Shown here: piece after piece, positions 34,263-43,227 of the stretch
Numbering within the stretch: the first letter of the stretch is position 1
Layout: each line of letters begins with the position of its first letter
NCBI RefSeq assembly: GCF_037646345.1
Contig: NZ_JBBEWR010000013.1
Coordinates: 1 to 64,000 of the forward strand
Direction of reading: 5' to 3'
Origin: Ascidiimonas aurantiaca
GTDB lineage: Bacteria > Bacteroidota > Bacteroidia > Flavobacteriales > Flavobacteriaceae
Length of the DNA: 64,000 nucleotides
Position numbers and translations under genes: made by a program
The notes under the pieces: generated by a model
The model's input: only the letters and a program-made list of their open reading frames with translations
The model's database searches: none
Told to the model about the DNA's origin: nothing

Positions 34263-36521
34263 TTAGTTTTTGATATGATTATAATACATCAATTGCCCAA
34301 ATGATATATTCTCATCATTAACAGACAATTTACGATTTAATTTTAAACTAATTCTTTCTTTTTTAGCCATCTGGCGTAAAATGGAAACTAACAAAGCGTT
34401 TTGAAAAACACCCCCGCTGGAAGCAATGATCTTTACATGATTTTCTTTGGCCATTTTTATAATGCACTTTGCCAGTGTATAAATAAAGCTATAGGCCAGT
34501 TGTTCCTTACTGAATCCCTCCTGATATGCCTTTACAATAGTATGAATAAGCTGTTTTGACGGAATGTTTACGTAGGTGGTTTTTTGTAGAAGATCTATAT
34601 AATTACTTCCGGAATATCTGCCGGCACAGTTTTCGAGTTGCATGGCTGCTTCTGCCTCAAAAGTATTTATATCTACAATATCTAATGCAGATGCCGCGGC
34701 GTCAAATAATCTGCCAACAGACGATGTTTTTAATGTGTTGTTTTTAATGGTTTTTGAATAAATATTCCACTCTGTTTCTAAAAACTTATTTTTTATAATA
34801 TCTCTATGTTTCGTATTTAAAAGGCTAAACAATGCTAACCGGGGTTCTTTTGCCATTTTTTCATTAGCCAGCCAGTCGTAATGATCAAAGTGTGCCAATC
34901 GCTCTATTTTATTTTTATGGTAAATAAAAAACTCACCCCCCCAAATGGTATTATCATCTCCGAGCCCTGTTCCATCCCAAACAACACCTAATACTTTTTC
35001 GTTAGAGTCAAACAGATCATGTTCTCCTAAAACACTTGCGAAATGTGCTTTATGATGTTGTATTGCATACATTTTAGCATTTTTTTCTTTGGCTAATTCA
35101 TTACCTAAAATGCTGCTTTGGTATTGAGAATGTTTGTCAATAAGTATGGTCTTTGGTATGGTTTCAAACACATCTATGTATTGTTCAATGGTGGTTTTGT
35201 AACGCTCCAGCACATCATAATTATCTAAAGTTCCAAAGTACTGACTTACGTATGTCTGGCTATTGGGTACAAACGTAAATGTACTTTTTAAATGTGCACC
35301 CATAGCTAAAACAGGTTCTTTTGAGCTTTTCTTTCTATACATGTAATTGGGGGCCAGGCCTCTTGAACGCCTTAAGATAAGTTGCCTGTTATTAACAAAT
35401 TTTACTACGGAGTCGTCTTGCGGGAATTGAATATCGAGATTGTGGTGCAGGAAATAATCAGCAATCGCCATTAATTTTTCTGCTGCCTCTTCTTTTTTAG
35501 ATGTAATTGGTGAACTGTGTATGTTTCCACTTGTAGCGACAACAGGCTTTTGTAGTTTTTGCATAATACACTCCAAAAGAGCAGAAGACGGAAGCATTAC
35601 ACCTGTTTGGTTTAAGTTGGGTGCGATCGCAGGGGTAGCGATCTGTGTTCTTATTGTATTTTTTAGGATCACTATGGGTGCTACTACAGATTGCAGTGCT
35701 TTACTTTCATGTTCACTTAGGTCAAACTCTTCTTTAATCGTTTTTAAAGTTGGATATAGTACGGCAAATGGTTTGTTGGGACGTTTTTTTCTCGATCTTA
35801 ATTCGTGGATCGCTTTAGTACTGTAAGCATCGCAGCATAATACATAGCCGCTGGTGTTTTTTATGGCAAGAATTTTTCCTTCGGAAAGAAATTGTGCCGC
35901 TTTATTTATGATTTCCTGTTGGTTTACGGTAACTGATTCGCCAATATGATTTGTCAGTTCCATTCGTATCCCGCAGGAAGCACATGAATTGGTTTGTGAA
36001 TGAAAACGTTTGTCACCTGCGGTGGTATATTCTTTTTTGCATACCGCACACATGGTAAAATTGTGCATGGAGGTGTGGGTTCTTTCAAATGGGAATTTTT
36101 GTGTGATGGCATAACGCGGACCACAATGTACACAGGTAGTAAAAGCATACGCATGACGTCTGTTTCTTAGATCAGAAATCTCAATTTTGCATGACTGGCA
36201 AATGGCGAAATCGGGTGTTAACGGGATATTGATTTGAGCATGCCTTTTGGTAGGAATAATTGAAAAATCATTGTATTGAGTAAAAGGGGCCTCTACTATT
36301 GAATATGCAGTTATTATGGCTATTTTTGGTTTCTTTTCAATAATTTCTTTTAAAAACTTTGTTGCATATTTTTTGGAAGTATTGCAAAAAACAACAACGC
36401 CCTCTTCGTTATTTGAGACGGTTCCCTTTAGCGTATTTTTAATGGCGAGATTAAAAACAAAAGGACGAAACCCTACCCCCTGAACTCGCCCTTTGATTTG
36501 TATTTTAAAAGTTAAACTCAC
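34263..36521 (-). CDS. hypF: Carbamoyltransferase HypF
   Basis: 752 residues, full length. In order: an acylphosphatase domain (GRVQGVGFRPFVF, 1-90), two zinc-finger modules (CQSCKIEI, CVHCGPRY, CAVCKKEY, CASCG, about 105-190), a YrdC-like domain (about 205-390 with RSRKKRPNKPFAV), and a Kae1-like domain (HHKAHFASVLGEH, VVWDGTGLGDD, SSGGVFQNALL). HypF makes the carbamoyl group for HypE from carbamoyl phosphate and ATP. It lies 11 bases after hypB. Confidence 0.97.
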   Translation of the reverse strand: MSLTFKIQIKGRVQGVGFRPFVFNLAIKNTLKGTVSNNEEGVVVFCNTSKKYATKFLKEIIEKKPKIAIITAYSIVEAPFTQYNDFSIIPTKRHAQINIPLTPDFAICQSCKIEISDLRNRRHAYAFTTCVHCGPRYAITQKFPFERTHTSMHNFTMCAVCKKEYTTAGDKRFHSQTNSCASCGIRMELTNHIGESVTVNQQEIINKAAQFLSEGKILAIKNTSGYVLCCDAYSTKAIHELRSRKKRPNKPFAVLYPTLKTIKEEFDLSEHESKALQSVVAPIVILKNTIRTQIATPAIAPNLNQTGVMLPSSALLECIMQKLQKPVVATSGNIHSSPITSKKEEAAEKLMAIADYFLHHNLDIQFPQDDSVVKFVNNRQLILRRSRGLAPNYMYRKKSSKEPVLAMGAHLKSTFTFVPNSQTYVSQYFGTLDNYDVLERYKTTIEQYIDVFETIPKTILIDKHSQYQSSILGNELAKEKNAKMYAIQHHKAHFASVLGEHDLFDSNEKVLGVVWDGTGLGDDNTIWGGEFFIYHKNKIERLAHFDHYDWLANEKMAKEPRLALFSLLNTKHRDIIKNKFLETEWNIYSKTIKNNTLKTSSVGRLFDAAASALDIVDINTFEAEAAMQLENCAGRYSGSNYIDLLQKTTYVNIPSKQLIHTIVKAYQEGFSKEQLAYSFIYTLAKCIIKMAKENHVKIIASSGGVFQNALLVSILRQMAKKERISLKLNRKLSVNDENISFGQLMYYNHIKN

Positions 36522-36532
36522 CAGGAAAACCT

Positions 36533-37234
36533 CTAACCCAGTTGCTTCTGTTTTACTTTTTCAAGTAACCAGTCACACCATGTATTAATACCTTCTTCTG
36601 TTAGGGAAGAAATTTGTATTACTTCTAGCTCATGATTAACCTCACGGGCATCTTTTGTTACCGCTTCTACTGAAAAGGGCAAATAGGGCAACAAATCGGC
36701 TTTCGACACCAGCATCATATCACTGGTAAGGAACATGCGCGGATATTTTTTGGGTTTATCGTCTCCTTCGGTAGTTGCCATAAGCGTAACCCGATAATCT
36801 TCGCCTAGATCGAAAGAGGCAGGACATACCAGGTTCCCTACATTTTCTATAAATAACAAATCAATATTTTCCAAATCGAACTTATCCAGTACCTGATGTA
36901 CCATTTGGGCCTCCAAATGGCAAATGCCTCCCGTTACGATTTGTAATGCAAAAATGCCTGCTTCACGAATACGGTCGGCATCACGCTCGGTTTCCAGATC
37001 GCCAACCATAACAGCCATGGTGAGTTTATTTTTTAGTTTTTCGGCTGTTTTTTGCATCAGTGTGGTTTTTCCACTTCCTGCAGAAGAGGTAATATTCACT
37101 AAAAGGGTTTTGGTTTTTACCATTTCTTTGCGGATAATATCAGCCACAAAATCATTGGCTTTCAATAAGTTGATATTGGTGTTCTCGCATTGTGCTGTGC
37201 CACGGGCCGCTTTTGTTGATTTTTCTACACTCAT
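36533..37234 (-). CDS. hypB: Hydrogenase nickel-insertion GTPase HypB
   Basis: 233 residues. The GTPase domain has P-loop SSAGSGKTTL, GDLETERDADR, and SKADLLP as the base-recognition motif. The metal-binding Cys/His pair is in GGICHLEA. No His-rich N-terminal stretch is present, only a Lys/Ala-rich leader, so the nickel store seems to be elsewhere; the permease loop is His-rich. HypB loads nickel together with HypA. It is 6 bases after hypA. Confidence 0.96.
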   Translation of the reverse strand: MSVEKSTKAARGTAQCENTNINLLKANDFVADIIRKEMVKTKTLLVNITSSAGSGKTTLMQKTAEKLKNKLTMAVMVGDLETERDADRIREAGIFALQIVTGGICHLEAQMVHQVLDKFDLENIDLLFIENVGNLVCPASFDLGEDYRVTLMATTEGDDKPKKYPRMFLTSDMMLVSKADLLPYLPFSVEAVTKDAREVNHELEVIQISSLTEEGINTWCDWLLEKVKQKQLG

Positions 37235-37240
37235 AACTTT

Positions 37241-37588
37241 TTAGTCTTCAAATTCTACTTTATGTATTAACATTTCTTCGCCCTGAATGATATTTTTACT
37301 GGGACGTTCACAGTTTTCGCAGAGAAACCGATAGTTTTCTACTTTGGTAATGTGATTACAGATCTCGCATTGAATTTTTATATCGGTTGATACGATATGT
37401 AATGCTACATTATGATATTTTGAACCACAATAATTATAGGCACTGTAAGCATTATGCAACAATCTGGGTTCTATATTAGATAAAATGCCTACTTTAAGAT
37501 GGATCGCTTTCATTTTTTGAAGCTTTTCTTCTTCAAACTCCATCTCTAAAGTGCGTATGATGCTGTTTACTATTGATGTTTCGTGCAT
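37241..37588 (-). CDS. hypA: Hydrogenase nickel chaperone HypA
   Basis: 115 residues. The N-terminal MHETSIVN gives the nickel ligands (His2, Glu3). The zinc site is two CxxC pairs (CEIC and CENC, about residues 73-95). It delivers nickel to the large subunit with HypB. It starts 1 base after the TPR-like gene upstream. Confidence 0.95.
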   Translation of the reverse strand: MHETSIVNSIIRTLEMEFEEEKLQKMKAIHLKVGILSNIEPRLLHNAYSAYNYCGSKYHNVALHIVSTDIKIQCEICNHITKVENYRFLCENCERPSKNIIQGEEMLIHKVEFED

Positions 37589-37589
37589 T

Positions 37590-39068
37590 TTATAATATCG
37601 TTTTTAAAGATTGTAATTTGGCTTCGTGAAACGCTACTTTTTCTAACATACCGATATCCTCAACCAACGTTTTTACTTCGTTTATTTTATGGCGCATTTC
37701 ATCAAGACGTTGGGCTTCGTCATCATGTGTTTCGTTATGCAGTAACCAATACAATTCTAACTGATTGATCAAGGTGGAGGCGCGCTCAAATGGATATTGC
37801 TCTGCTGTTCTAACCTGTAATGCATTTTCAAATAACCTTAAAGCTTTGTGCAGATTGTTGTGTAATCTCGCTTCAGGAAAATTAATTAAAGCTGTGGCAT
37901 AGTTATGGCTTATCATAGCATTTTCATAGGGATATTTGTCTTTTGTGTAAAATGCCAGTGCTTCTTTAAAGGATGACGCACAAAAAGCGGTCCACATAGG
38001 TTTTTCTTCTGCTGAAACGGGGATTTCAGAATAAATCAATGCCATATTATGGTGTATATCTGCAAATTTTTGCGGATGTGTATCCCGTTTAAACACTTTT
38101 AAGGTATCCTGAAAAGCATTAATGGCAGGTTTGTAATATTGCGCATGTCCGTTTTTGCTCCAGGTGTATAATAAGGTTGCTTTGCGTAACCCCGCTTCGC
38201 CTAAAAACTCTGGTACATCTTCTTCTTTAAAAATTAGAAGTGCTCTGTTAATGAGATCTTTAGATGTGACAAAATCCTTCTGATAATTTGCAATTTCGGA
38301 AGCATCAATCAGTAACAACCCAGAATTTACATATAGTTGATGTTTGTCATAGAATGCAATACTTTTTTGAAATAGATCCTGAATGGTTTCCAGCTTTTTG
38401 GTATCAAAAGGAATTTGCAATTGCTGCATCATAGCGGTTGCCAGTTGTACATTCAATGCATTTTTAGCCTCTTCTGAAATTGCGTTGTTCAGTAATGAAT
38501 GGATCAGGGCCTCTGCTTTTGAAAACTTTTGAACATCCATTAATAAATTGATGTAATGTTTAGCAGTAAATATTTTTAATTCATCATTTTCAGCAGTTTT
38601 TATAGCGTCTTCATAGTTTTTCTCCAGTTGCTCTAATGACCAGCGATTGGCAATACTTCCATAGTGATGTATCACACATTTATTGTGTTTTACGGATATG
38701 TTTTCATAAAGTTCCTGGTTAATTTCATATCCAAATCGAATGTTTGTTGCGGCAAGCAGGTTTTTATAGAGTATGCTGGTTTGGGGAACATATTCAAATG
38801 CTTCCTGATGATTTCCCAAACTATAAAATATAATTGCCAGTAAGTGATATTCTGAAAAAATTACCGGCGGAATGAGATAGGGGGGTTCTGTATCATGCCA
38901 GTCTAATGACTTTTTAATGGTGTTATTATCAACAATGATCAACTTTGAAGCCTGTTGTATATCTCCGTCATTAGTAACAAGGGTAACCAGTTCATGCAAT
39001 CGGTTTACCGATGCTATGGTACTTTCAACTTCCGGTTGATGATCAGTTGTTGTTAAAATTGTAAGCAT
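37590..39068 (-). CDS. TPR-like protein of the hydrogenase locus
   Basis: 492 residues without a signal peptide, almost all helical. It contains at least six TPR-like pairs (for example LLAATNIRFGYEINQELYEN, AKHYINLLMDVQKFSKAEALI, FADIHHNMALIYSEIP). Two repeats read FKEALAFYTKDKYPYENAMISHNYATAL-like, but the stretch is too degenerate for an exact count. It lies between two small unknown genes and hypA, 1 base from the latter, and overlaps the upstream gene by 26 bases. TPR genes sit in group 1h loci in Actinobacteria too. An assembly or oligomer scaffold role is likely but unproven. Confidence 0.82.
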   Translation of the reverse strand: MLTILTTTDHQPEVESTIASVNRLHELVTLVTNDGDIQQASKLIIVDNNTIKKSLDWHDTEPPYLIPPVIFSEYHLLAIIFYSLGNHQEAFEYVPQTSILYKNLLAATNIRFGYEINQELYENISVKHNKCVIHHYGSIANRWSLEQLEKNYEDAIKTAENDELKIFTAKHYINLLMDVQKFSKAEALIHSLLNNAISEEAKNALNVQLATAMMQQLQIPFDTKKLETIQDLFQKSIAFYDKHQLYVNSGLLLIDASEIANYQKDFVTSKDLINRALLIFKEEDVPEFLGEAGLRKATLLYTWSKNGHAQYYKPAINAFQDTLKVFKRDTHPQKFADIHHNMALIYSEIPVSAEEKPMWTAFCASSFKEALAFYTKDKYPYENAMISHNYATALINFPEARLHNNLHKALRLFENALQVRTAEQYPFERASTLINQLELYWLLHNETHDDEAQRLDEMRHKINEVKTLVEDIGMLEKVAFHEAKLQSLKTIL

Positions 39069-39303
39069 TTTTATCTACTTTTTGGGTTCCGCGAGTATCT
39101 TTTGCTGCGGCATTTTTCATGTGTAAGGCTGCAATTTCTGCAAGCCGCTCTGAGCGATAATCTCCAATCTCTCTAATGAGTATGCGATTAGGGTCTTTAG
39201 TGTCAATAAAGATCAACGATACGAGCCAACGCCCTTTTATGTACTCAACTTTGCTTTGTACTTCTGCATTTAGTAACCAGGTATCGTCTTTAGATAAGGT
39301 CAT
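39043..39303 (-). CDS. Small unknown protein of the hydrogenase locus (86 aa)
   Basis: 86 residues, soluble: WLLNAEVQSKVEYIKGRWLVSLIFIDTK, NRILIREIGDYRSE and then an amphipathic helix LAEIAALHMKNAAA, ending Lys/Asn-rich. The first part looks like a small beta-sheet. No family recognised. It overlaps both neighbours (4 bases upstream, 26 bases downstream), so the group is translationally coupled. Its place just after the structural genes suggests a role specific to this hydrogenase type. Confidence 0.75.
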   Translation of the reverse strand: MTLSKDDTWLLNAEVQSKVEYIKGRWLVSLIFIDTKDPNRILIREIGDYRSERLAEIAALHMKNAAAKDTRGTQKVDKNAYNFNNN

Positions 39304-39611
39304 ATTTTAATTTTTAGCAGGCTTGTTTTTTCAATGAGCTCAAATTCTAACTCTCTGTCAAAAAAAGCCAGATCATTATCAATCAAGATCTCATGAATAG
39401 CCAATGTTTTGTCGCCTTTTAAATTGCGCTCCTTTAATAAAAACTGCACCGGATTTTCATACATTTTTATAAACCATTGGCTTGATACCGGGGTTACTAA
39501 CAAAAGTTCCTGTTCGGTATTGTAAACTGCATAGGCGTAATGAATATTACCAAATACGGTTTTTACTAACTCATTTTCGATATAAATATGTGAGGACTTT
39601 AGTGATATCAT
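39300..39611 (-). CDS. Small unknown protein of the hydrogenase locus (103 aa)
   Basis: 103 residues, soluble, predicted beta-rich with no Cys: ISLKSSHIYIENELVKTVFG, YAYAVYNTEQELLLVTP, QWFIKMYENPVQFLLKERNL and LAIHEILIDNDLAFFDREL. Ends with alternating hydrophobic residues. No family recognised. It overlaps the protease gene by a single base at its start and the 86-residue gene by 4 bases at its end. Confidence 0.75.
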   Translation of the reverse strand: MISLKSSHIYIENELVKTVFGNIHYAYAVYNTEQELLLVTPVSSQWFIKMYENPVQFLLKERNLKGDKTLAIHEILIDNDLAFFDRELEFELIEKTSLLKIKI

Positions 39612-40087
39612 CAGTTTACAGAAATATGCAAATCATCTAAAACATATTGTACCACTTTATCGCCTGCATCTTGTACTTCTTTGCTTAACTCTATCTCTAA
39701 CCTTGTGTTTTCAACAGCAATTAAATATACCTGAATATCATTAGGATACTCATCCTGTAATATCTTTTTGGCATATGATAATGCCTGATCCCATTTCATG
39801 CCGTGCAAGAAAACCATAGGGTCATCTTGTGGTGCACGCATCACTTCTTCTGCCGGTAGTTTAAATAAGGTACCTGCGGGTTCGCCGGAATTAATTACGG
39901 CATCGACTAAAATTATTTTTTGGTGTCCTTTCAACCCGAATAGTACTTCAAAGGCAGCAGTTCCCATATCGAAAATGCTTATATTCTGGTTATCTCTAAT
40001 GCTTTTTTTTAGTTGCTCAATGACATAAATACCTATGGCATCATCACTTCGAACCGGATTTCCAAACCCCATAACGGCCGTTTTCAT
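39611..40087 (-). CDS. Hydrogenase maturation protease (HupD/HyaD type)
   Basis: 158 residues. The M52 fold is recognisable from MGFGNPVRSDDAIG at the N-terminus (Asp replaces the usual Glu ligand), LVDAVINSGEPAGTL with the second Asp ligand, and LHGMKW with the His ligand. The protease removes the C-terminal extension of the large subunit once nickel is in place. The large subunit upstream keeps such a 15-residue extension, which fits. Confidence 0.92.
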   Translation of the reverse strand: MKTAVMGFGNPVRSDDAIGIYVIEQLKKSIRDNQNISIFDMGTAAFEVLFGLKGHQKIILVDAVINSGEPAGTLFKLPAEEVMRAPQDDPMVFLHGMKWDQALSYAKKILQDEYPNDIQVYLIAVENTRLEIELSKEVQDAGDKVVQYVLDDLHISVN

Positions 40088-40192
40088 ACTTTTTTATTCT
40101 TTTTTTGCCTTTTGGAAAAGCAAGACCCGCTGGCTAATAAGAGACAGCAGGCCTTAAAATATATACTCAGTTTTTTTAATTTCTTTGTGAAC

Positions 40193-41788
40193 TTATAATT
40201 TGAATTTGGATAATTCAATGCCGCTTTTCTCATCGTGTGCATGTACTGTACATACTAAACACGAGTCAAACGAGCGTGCTACCATACCTACTTCTACAGG
40301 ATCGTTGAGATCTTCAATATTGGTTCCAAGAAGCGCAGCTTCAATGGGCCCTGAATTGTCATTTCCGTCATTTGGCCCTACGTTCCAGGTGGTGGGCGCT
40401 AGTACCTGATAGTTTTTAATGACGCCGTTTTCAACTTCAATCCAATGTGCTAATGCGCCACGGGCAGCTTCGGTTGCTCCAAAACCTTTACCGTCTTTTT
40501 CGATGGGTTTGATATAGAATTCTCCGTCTAAATCAATTTCAGATAACCATTGACCAACTAATTTATACAGTCTGGGGGCCTCATGCATTCGTGCTAAAAC
40601 ACGGGTGAACACACTTGCACCGCCCAGTTTTCTGTAAGCGTCAATAAAAAACGGGTCTCTAATTTGATGATCTAAATTATTGGGGTTACCATTCATGATA
40701 CAACGTGCCATGGGGCCTGCTTCGACCACCTGCCCGTCATAACGAGGTGCTTTTGACCAACTGTATTTTCCATCAAAGTCTGAATGATGTAATGGTTGTG
40801 ATTTAACGGGAGTTGGTATGGGTTCATCCCAGGGATGCAGACCGTCTTCCTGGTTTCCATACCAGGAATGTTTTACGTCTTCACTTACTTTTAAGTGATC
40901 AAACTCATGCCAGTTTTCACCATCAAAAAATCCGCTTGAACTTATCAAAGCCTTATTGCGGCCTTCAATGGTTGGATGGTTATACATATCTTTATGCAGG
41001 TATGTGCCAAATGCTATGAATTTGCCAACGCCTTTGCCAAAATTATCTAAACCAAATTCTAATCCTGCTCTGATATATAAACCCAGGTCACTGTTTTTGT
41101 GAGCATCACTTTCTTCCAGCCATGCTAACATGTCTTCCCATGACTTGATCTCGAGATAACGTTCAATAGTACAGCCTAGCCACACAGGTTCTAACCAGTC
41201 GTTTTTAAACTGTGTTAATATGGCATGTGCACGTGTAATATCTTTTAAGGTAGGAGCACACATTACCCCACCAGGCACCATATAACTTGAATGAGGCCAT
41301 TGCCCGCCAAATAGTGAATAAATTTGAACCGGAAGCCCACTTGCTGTTAAACCTATTTGAAAAGTTTCTCCCACGTAAGCAGACCATCGTTTTACCACTT
41401 CTTTATATAAAGGCTGGCTGGCATATTTTTTATTGGCCATATCTGTTGCAAAAATGGCATAAAACCAACGTGGAATACTCTGCAGGGTCTCTGTAGCCTG
41501 GCCTATAGCTCTAAGTAATAAGGCATTGGGTGATAATTTGGTGCCCCAGGCAGTATCTAAAGCAGAAGACGCACAATATAAATGCGAACCTCCGCAAATA
41601 CCACAAATACGAGGTGTTACTATTAAACCCGATTGAGGGTCCTTACCAGCCATGATTTGTTCAAAACCCCTAAACATGGCAGCTTGAGTATGTGCTCTTG
41701 TGACTTTACCGTTATCAATATAAACCTTTACATCTAAATCGCCTTCAACACGCCCTACGGGGGAAATATTTAATTCTTTTACTGACAT
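40193..41788 (-). CDS. [NiFe]-hydrogenase large (catalytic) subunit
   Basis: 531 residues. Proximal nickel ligands are in RICGICGGSH (Cys62, Cys65, His69) and distal ones in DSCLVCTVH (Cys510, Cys513, His516). The latter has Ser instead of the usual Pro after Asp. A 15-residue C-terminal extension after His516 is the maturation signal. The N-terminus reads ELNISPVGRVEGDLDV, with the Glu of the proton path in RVEGD. The sequence style (ARGALAHWIEVENG, LAPTTWNVGPNDGN) matches oxygen-tolerant uptake enzymes of group 1/2. It oxidises hydrogen in complex with the small subunit 15 bases upstream. Confidence 0.96.
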   Translation of the reverse strand: MSVKELNISPVGRVEGDLDVKVYIDNGKVTRAHTQAAMFRGFEQIMAGKDPQSGLIVTPRICGICGGSHLYCASSALDTAWGTKLSPNALLLRAIGQATETLQSIPRWFYAIFATDMANKKYASQPLYKEVVKRWSAYVGETFQIGLTASGLPVQIYSLFGGQWPHSSYMVPGGVMCAPTLKDITRAHAILTQFKNDWLEPVWLGCTIERYLEIKSWEDMLAWLEESDAHKNSDLGLYIRAGLEFGLDNFGKGVGKFIAFGTYLHKDMYNHPTIEGRNKALISSSGFFDGENWHEFDHLKVSEDVKHSWYGNQEDGLHPWDEPIPTPVKSQPLHHSDFDGKYSWSKAPRYDGQVVEAGPMARCIMNGNPNNLDHQIRDPFFIDAYRKLGGASVFTRVLARMHEAPRLYKLVGQWLSEIDLDGEFYIKPIEKDGKGFGATEAARGALAHWIEVENGVIKNYQVLAPTTWNVGPNDGNDNSGPIEAALLGTNIEDLNDPVEVGMVARSFDSCLVCTVHAHDEKSGIELSKFKL

Positions 41789-41803
41789 TATCTTGTGTTT
41801 ATA

Positions 41804-42763
41804 TTATTTGGAAGTTTCCATTATACGCTTATTTTTGGGCATTACTTTCTGGAAACCTGCTTCCATATAGTAGGCTAGTTTGGTTCTGCCATGCGGTACT
41901 TCTTTAGGCAACACACCTAAATACTTCATGGTTTTAAATACGCTTCCTTTTTTAAGATCGTGATGAGGAAAACCGGGTTCTGTACATCCCAGGCATGGGT
42001 GGTTGGTTCGTGTTTTGCTCGATTGGCGATTCCACAATATATTATTACAACTGGCACGTGTCATTGGCCCGCGACAGCCTACTTCGTAAAACAGGCATCC
42101 TCCGCGTTTGCCAAAGTTTCCATCTACTTTTTGAGCAAAATTGGTTACGTTGGTACAGCCGTCCTGTACAAAATTGGTAAAGAATGTTTTTGGCCTGTGA
42201 TAATCATCAATAACCACATCCCCGATACGTCCAACCGCAATAGCTACCAGAATCTGAGTAATCCAATCAGGGTGTGCAGGACAACCAGGAATGTTTATTA
42301 CAGGCAAACCTCCTTTTGAAATATAGTTTTCTCCCAAAAAACCGCCTTTTTCCTTTTTGTGGAATTGCAGTCCGGTAGATTCACTTGGGTTGGGTGGCAC
42401 TGCAGGGATACCGCCCCATGTGGCGCAGTCTCCAATAGCAACTACGTAACCGGCAACTTCAGATAATTCCTTAATCCAGTCCATCATGGGTCTGTCGGCA
42501 AAATAATTCATCGTTCCCGTTCCGTTTGGGCCCTGCACTAAGGAGCCCTCGTAAACCAAAATATCCATTTGAACTTTTCCGTCGAGAATATCCTTTAGTA
42601 AATCCTGCACCTGATCACCAATTTGTAACCCTGTTGTTGGATGCCAAAGAATGTTTAGCCCAAAGTCAGTGATCAACTCTACTACGGTAGGTTCTTCAGC
42701 GTTGAGAAAAGACATGGTATTCCCGCTACAGGCACCTCCTTGTAGCCATAAAACATTTGCCAT
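41804..42763 (-). CDS. [NiFe]-hydrogenase small subunit, high-affinity type
   Basis: 319 residues and no twin-arginine signal, so the enzyme is cytosolic. The N-terminus is WLQGGACSGNTMSFLN: Cys12 is kept, but the CxxC partner is Asn15. The other proximal ligands are Cys113 (GDCATWGG) and Cys161 (PGCPAHPDW), leaving three Cys and probably one Asp (Asp33 is a candidate) as known for the actinobacterial-type enzyme of Cupriavidus necator. Further clusters use His189, Cys203, Cys223, Cys230 and Cys239, Cys257, Cys260 (PCLGCTEP). The motif is shared by groups 1h, 1l and 2a, which work in air at trace hydrogen; exact group needs a tree. First gene of the 12-kb run. Confidence 0.95.
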   Translation of the reverse strand: MANVLWLQGGACSGNTMSFLNAEEPTVVELITDFGLNILWHPTTGLQIGDQVQDLLKDILDGKVQMDILVYEGSLVQGPNGTGTMNYFADRPMMDWIKELSEVAGYVVAIGDCATWGGIPAVPPNPSESTGLQFHKKEKGGFLGENYISKGGLPVINIPGCPAHPDWITQILVAIAVGRIGDVVIDDYHRPKTFFTNFVQDGCTNVTNFAQKVDGNFGKRGGCLFYEVGCRGPMTRASCNNILWNRQSSKTRTNHPCLGCTEPGFPHHDLKKGSVFKTMKYLGVLPKEVPHGRTKLAYYMEAGFQKVMPKNKRIMETSK

Positions 42764-43227
42764 AATGTGGTTGAGTTTAAAGAATTAAGGGTTTAAGCTA
42801 CTAAAAAAGGAGAGTTTGAACAAATAAAAAATATTAAAAAAGTAAAAAAGAAGTTAAAAAAATAAAATTTTGTGATTTCAAGAGTTGAAAACATATTAAA
42901 TTATAATTTTTCATTCTGAAAAAGCTAATTTTTATTATTTGCGCCACTTGAAAATGACATTTAAGAAAACGGTGTTTATTAAAGAAAAACATCTATTAAC
43001 AAAACTTACATGACCTTAGAAAAGAAATTACATTCCTGCAGTCACGAAACTAAAGAAAATGAAAGCAGTGTATTCTCGAACGGTTGATATCCAGGGAAGT
43101 CATGATACGGTTTTAAATGCAGAGGCTTCTTTTATTTAAGAGTTTTTTTCTTTTTTATAAAACGGGAAGGGTAGGGTTTTGACCTTTTAGCCTGTTTTAT
43201 TGTAAAGGAACCATAAAAACTGAAACT
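42764..43227. promoter_or_regulatory. Divergent control region upstream of the hydrogenase operon
   Basis: 464 bases, extremely AT-rich near 42820-42870, with no gene. It must hold the hydrogenase promoter (leftward) and that of the secreted protein at 43228. A palindrome TTTCAA-GAG-TTGAAA lies at 42876-42890, about 115 bases upstream of the small-subunit start, and is a candidate operator. I find no clear TAnnTTTG box. Confidence 0.5.

Noticed and set aside
43011..43089. Possible 25-codon peptide in the hydrogenase control region (MTLEKKLHSCSHETKE...)
   Set aside because: Too short, no leader pattern and no terminator. Not enough to call.
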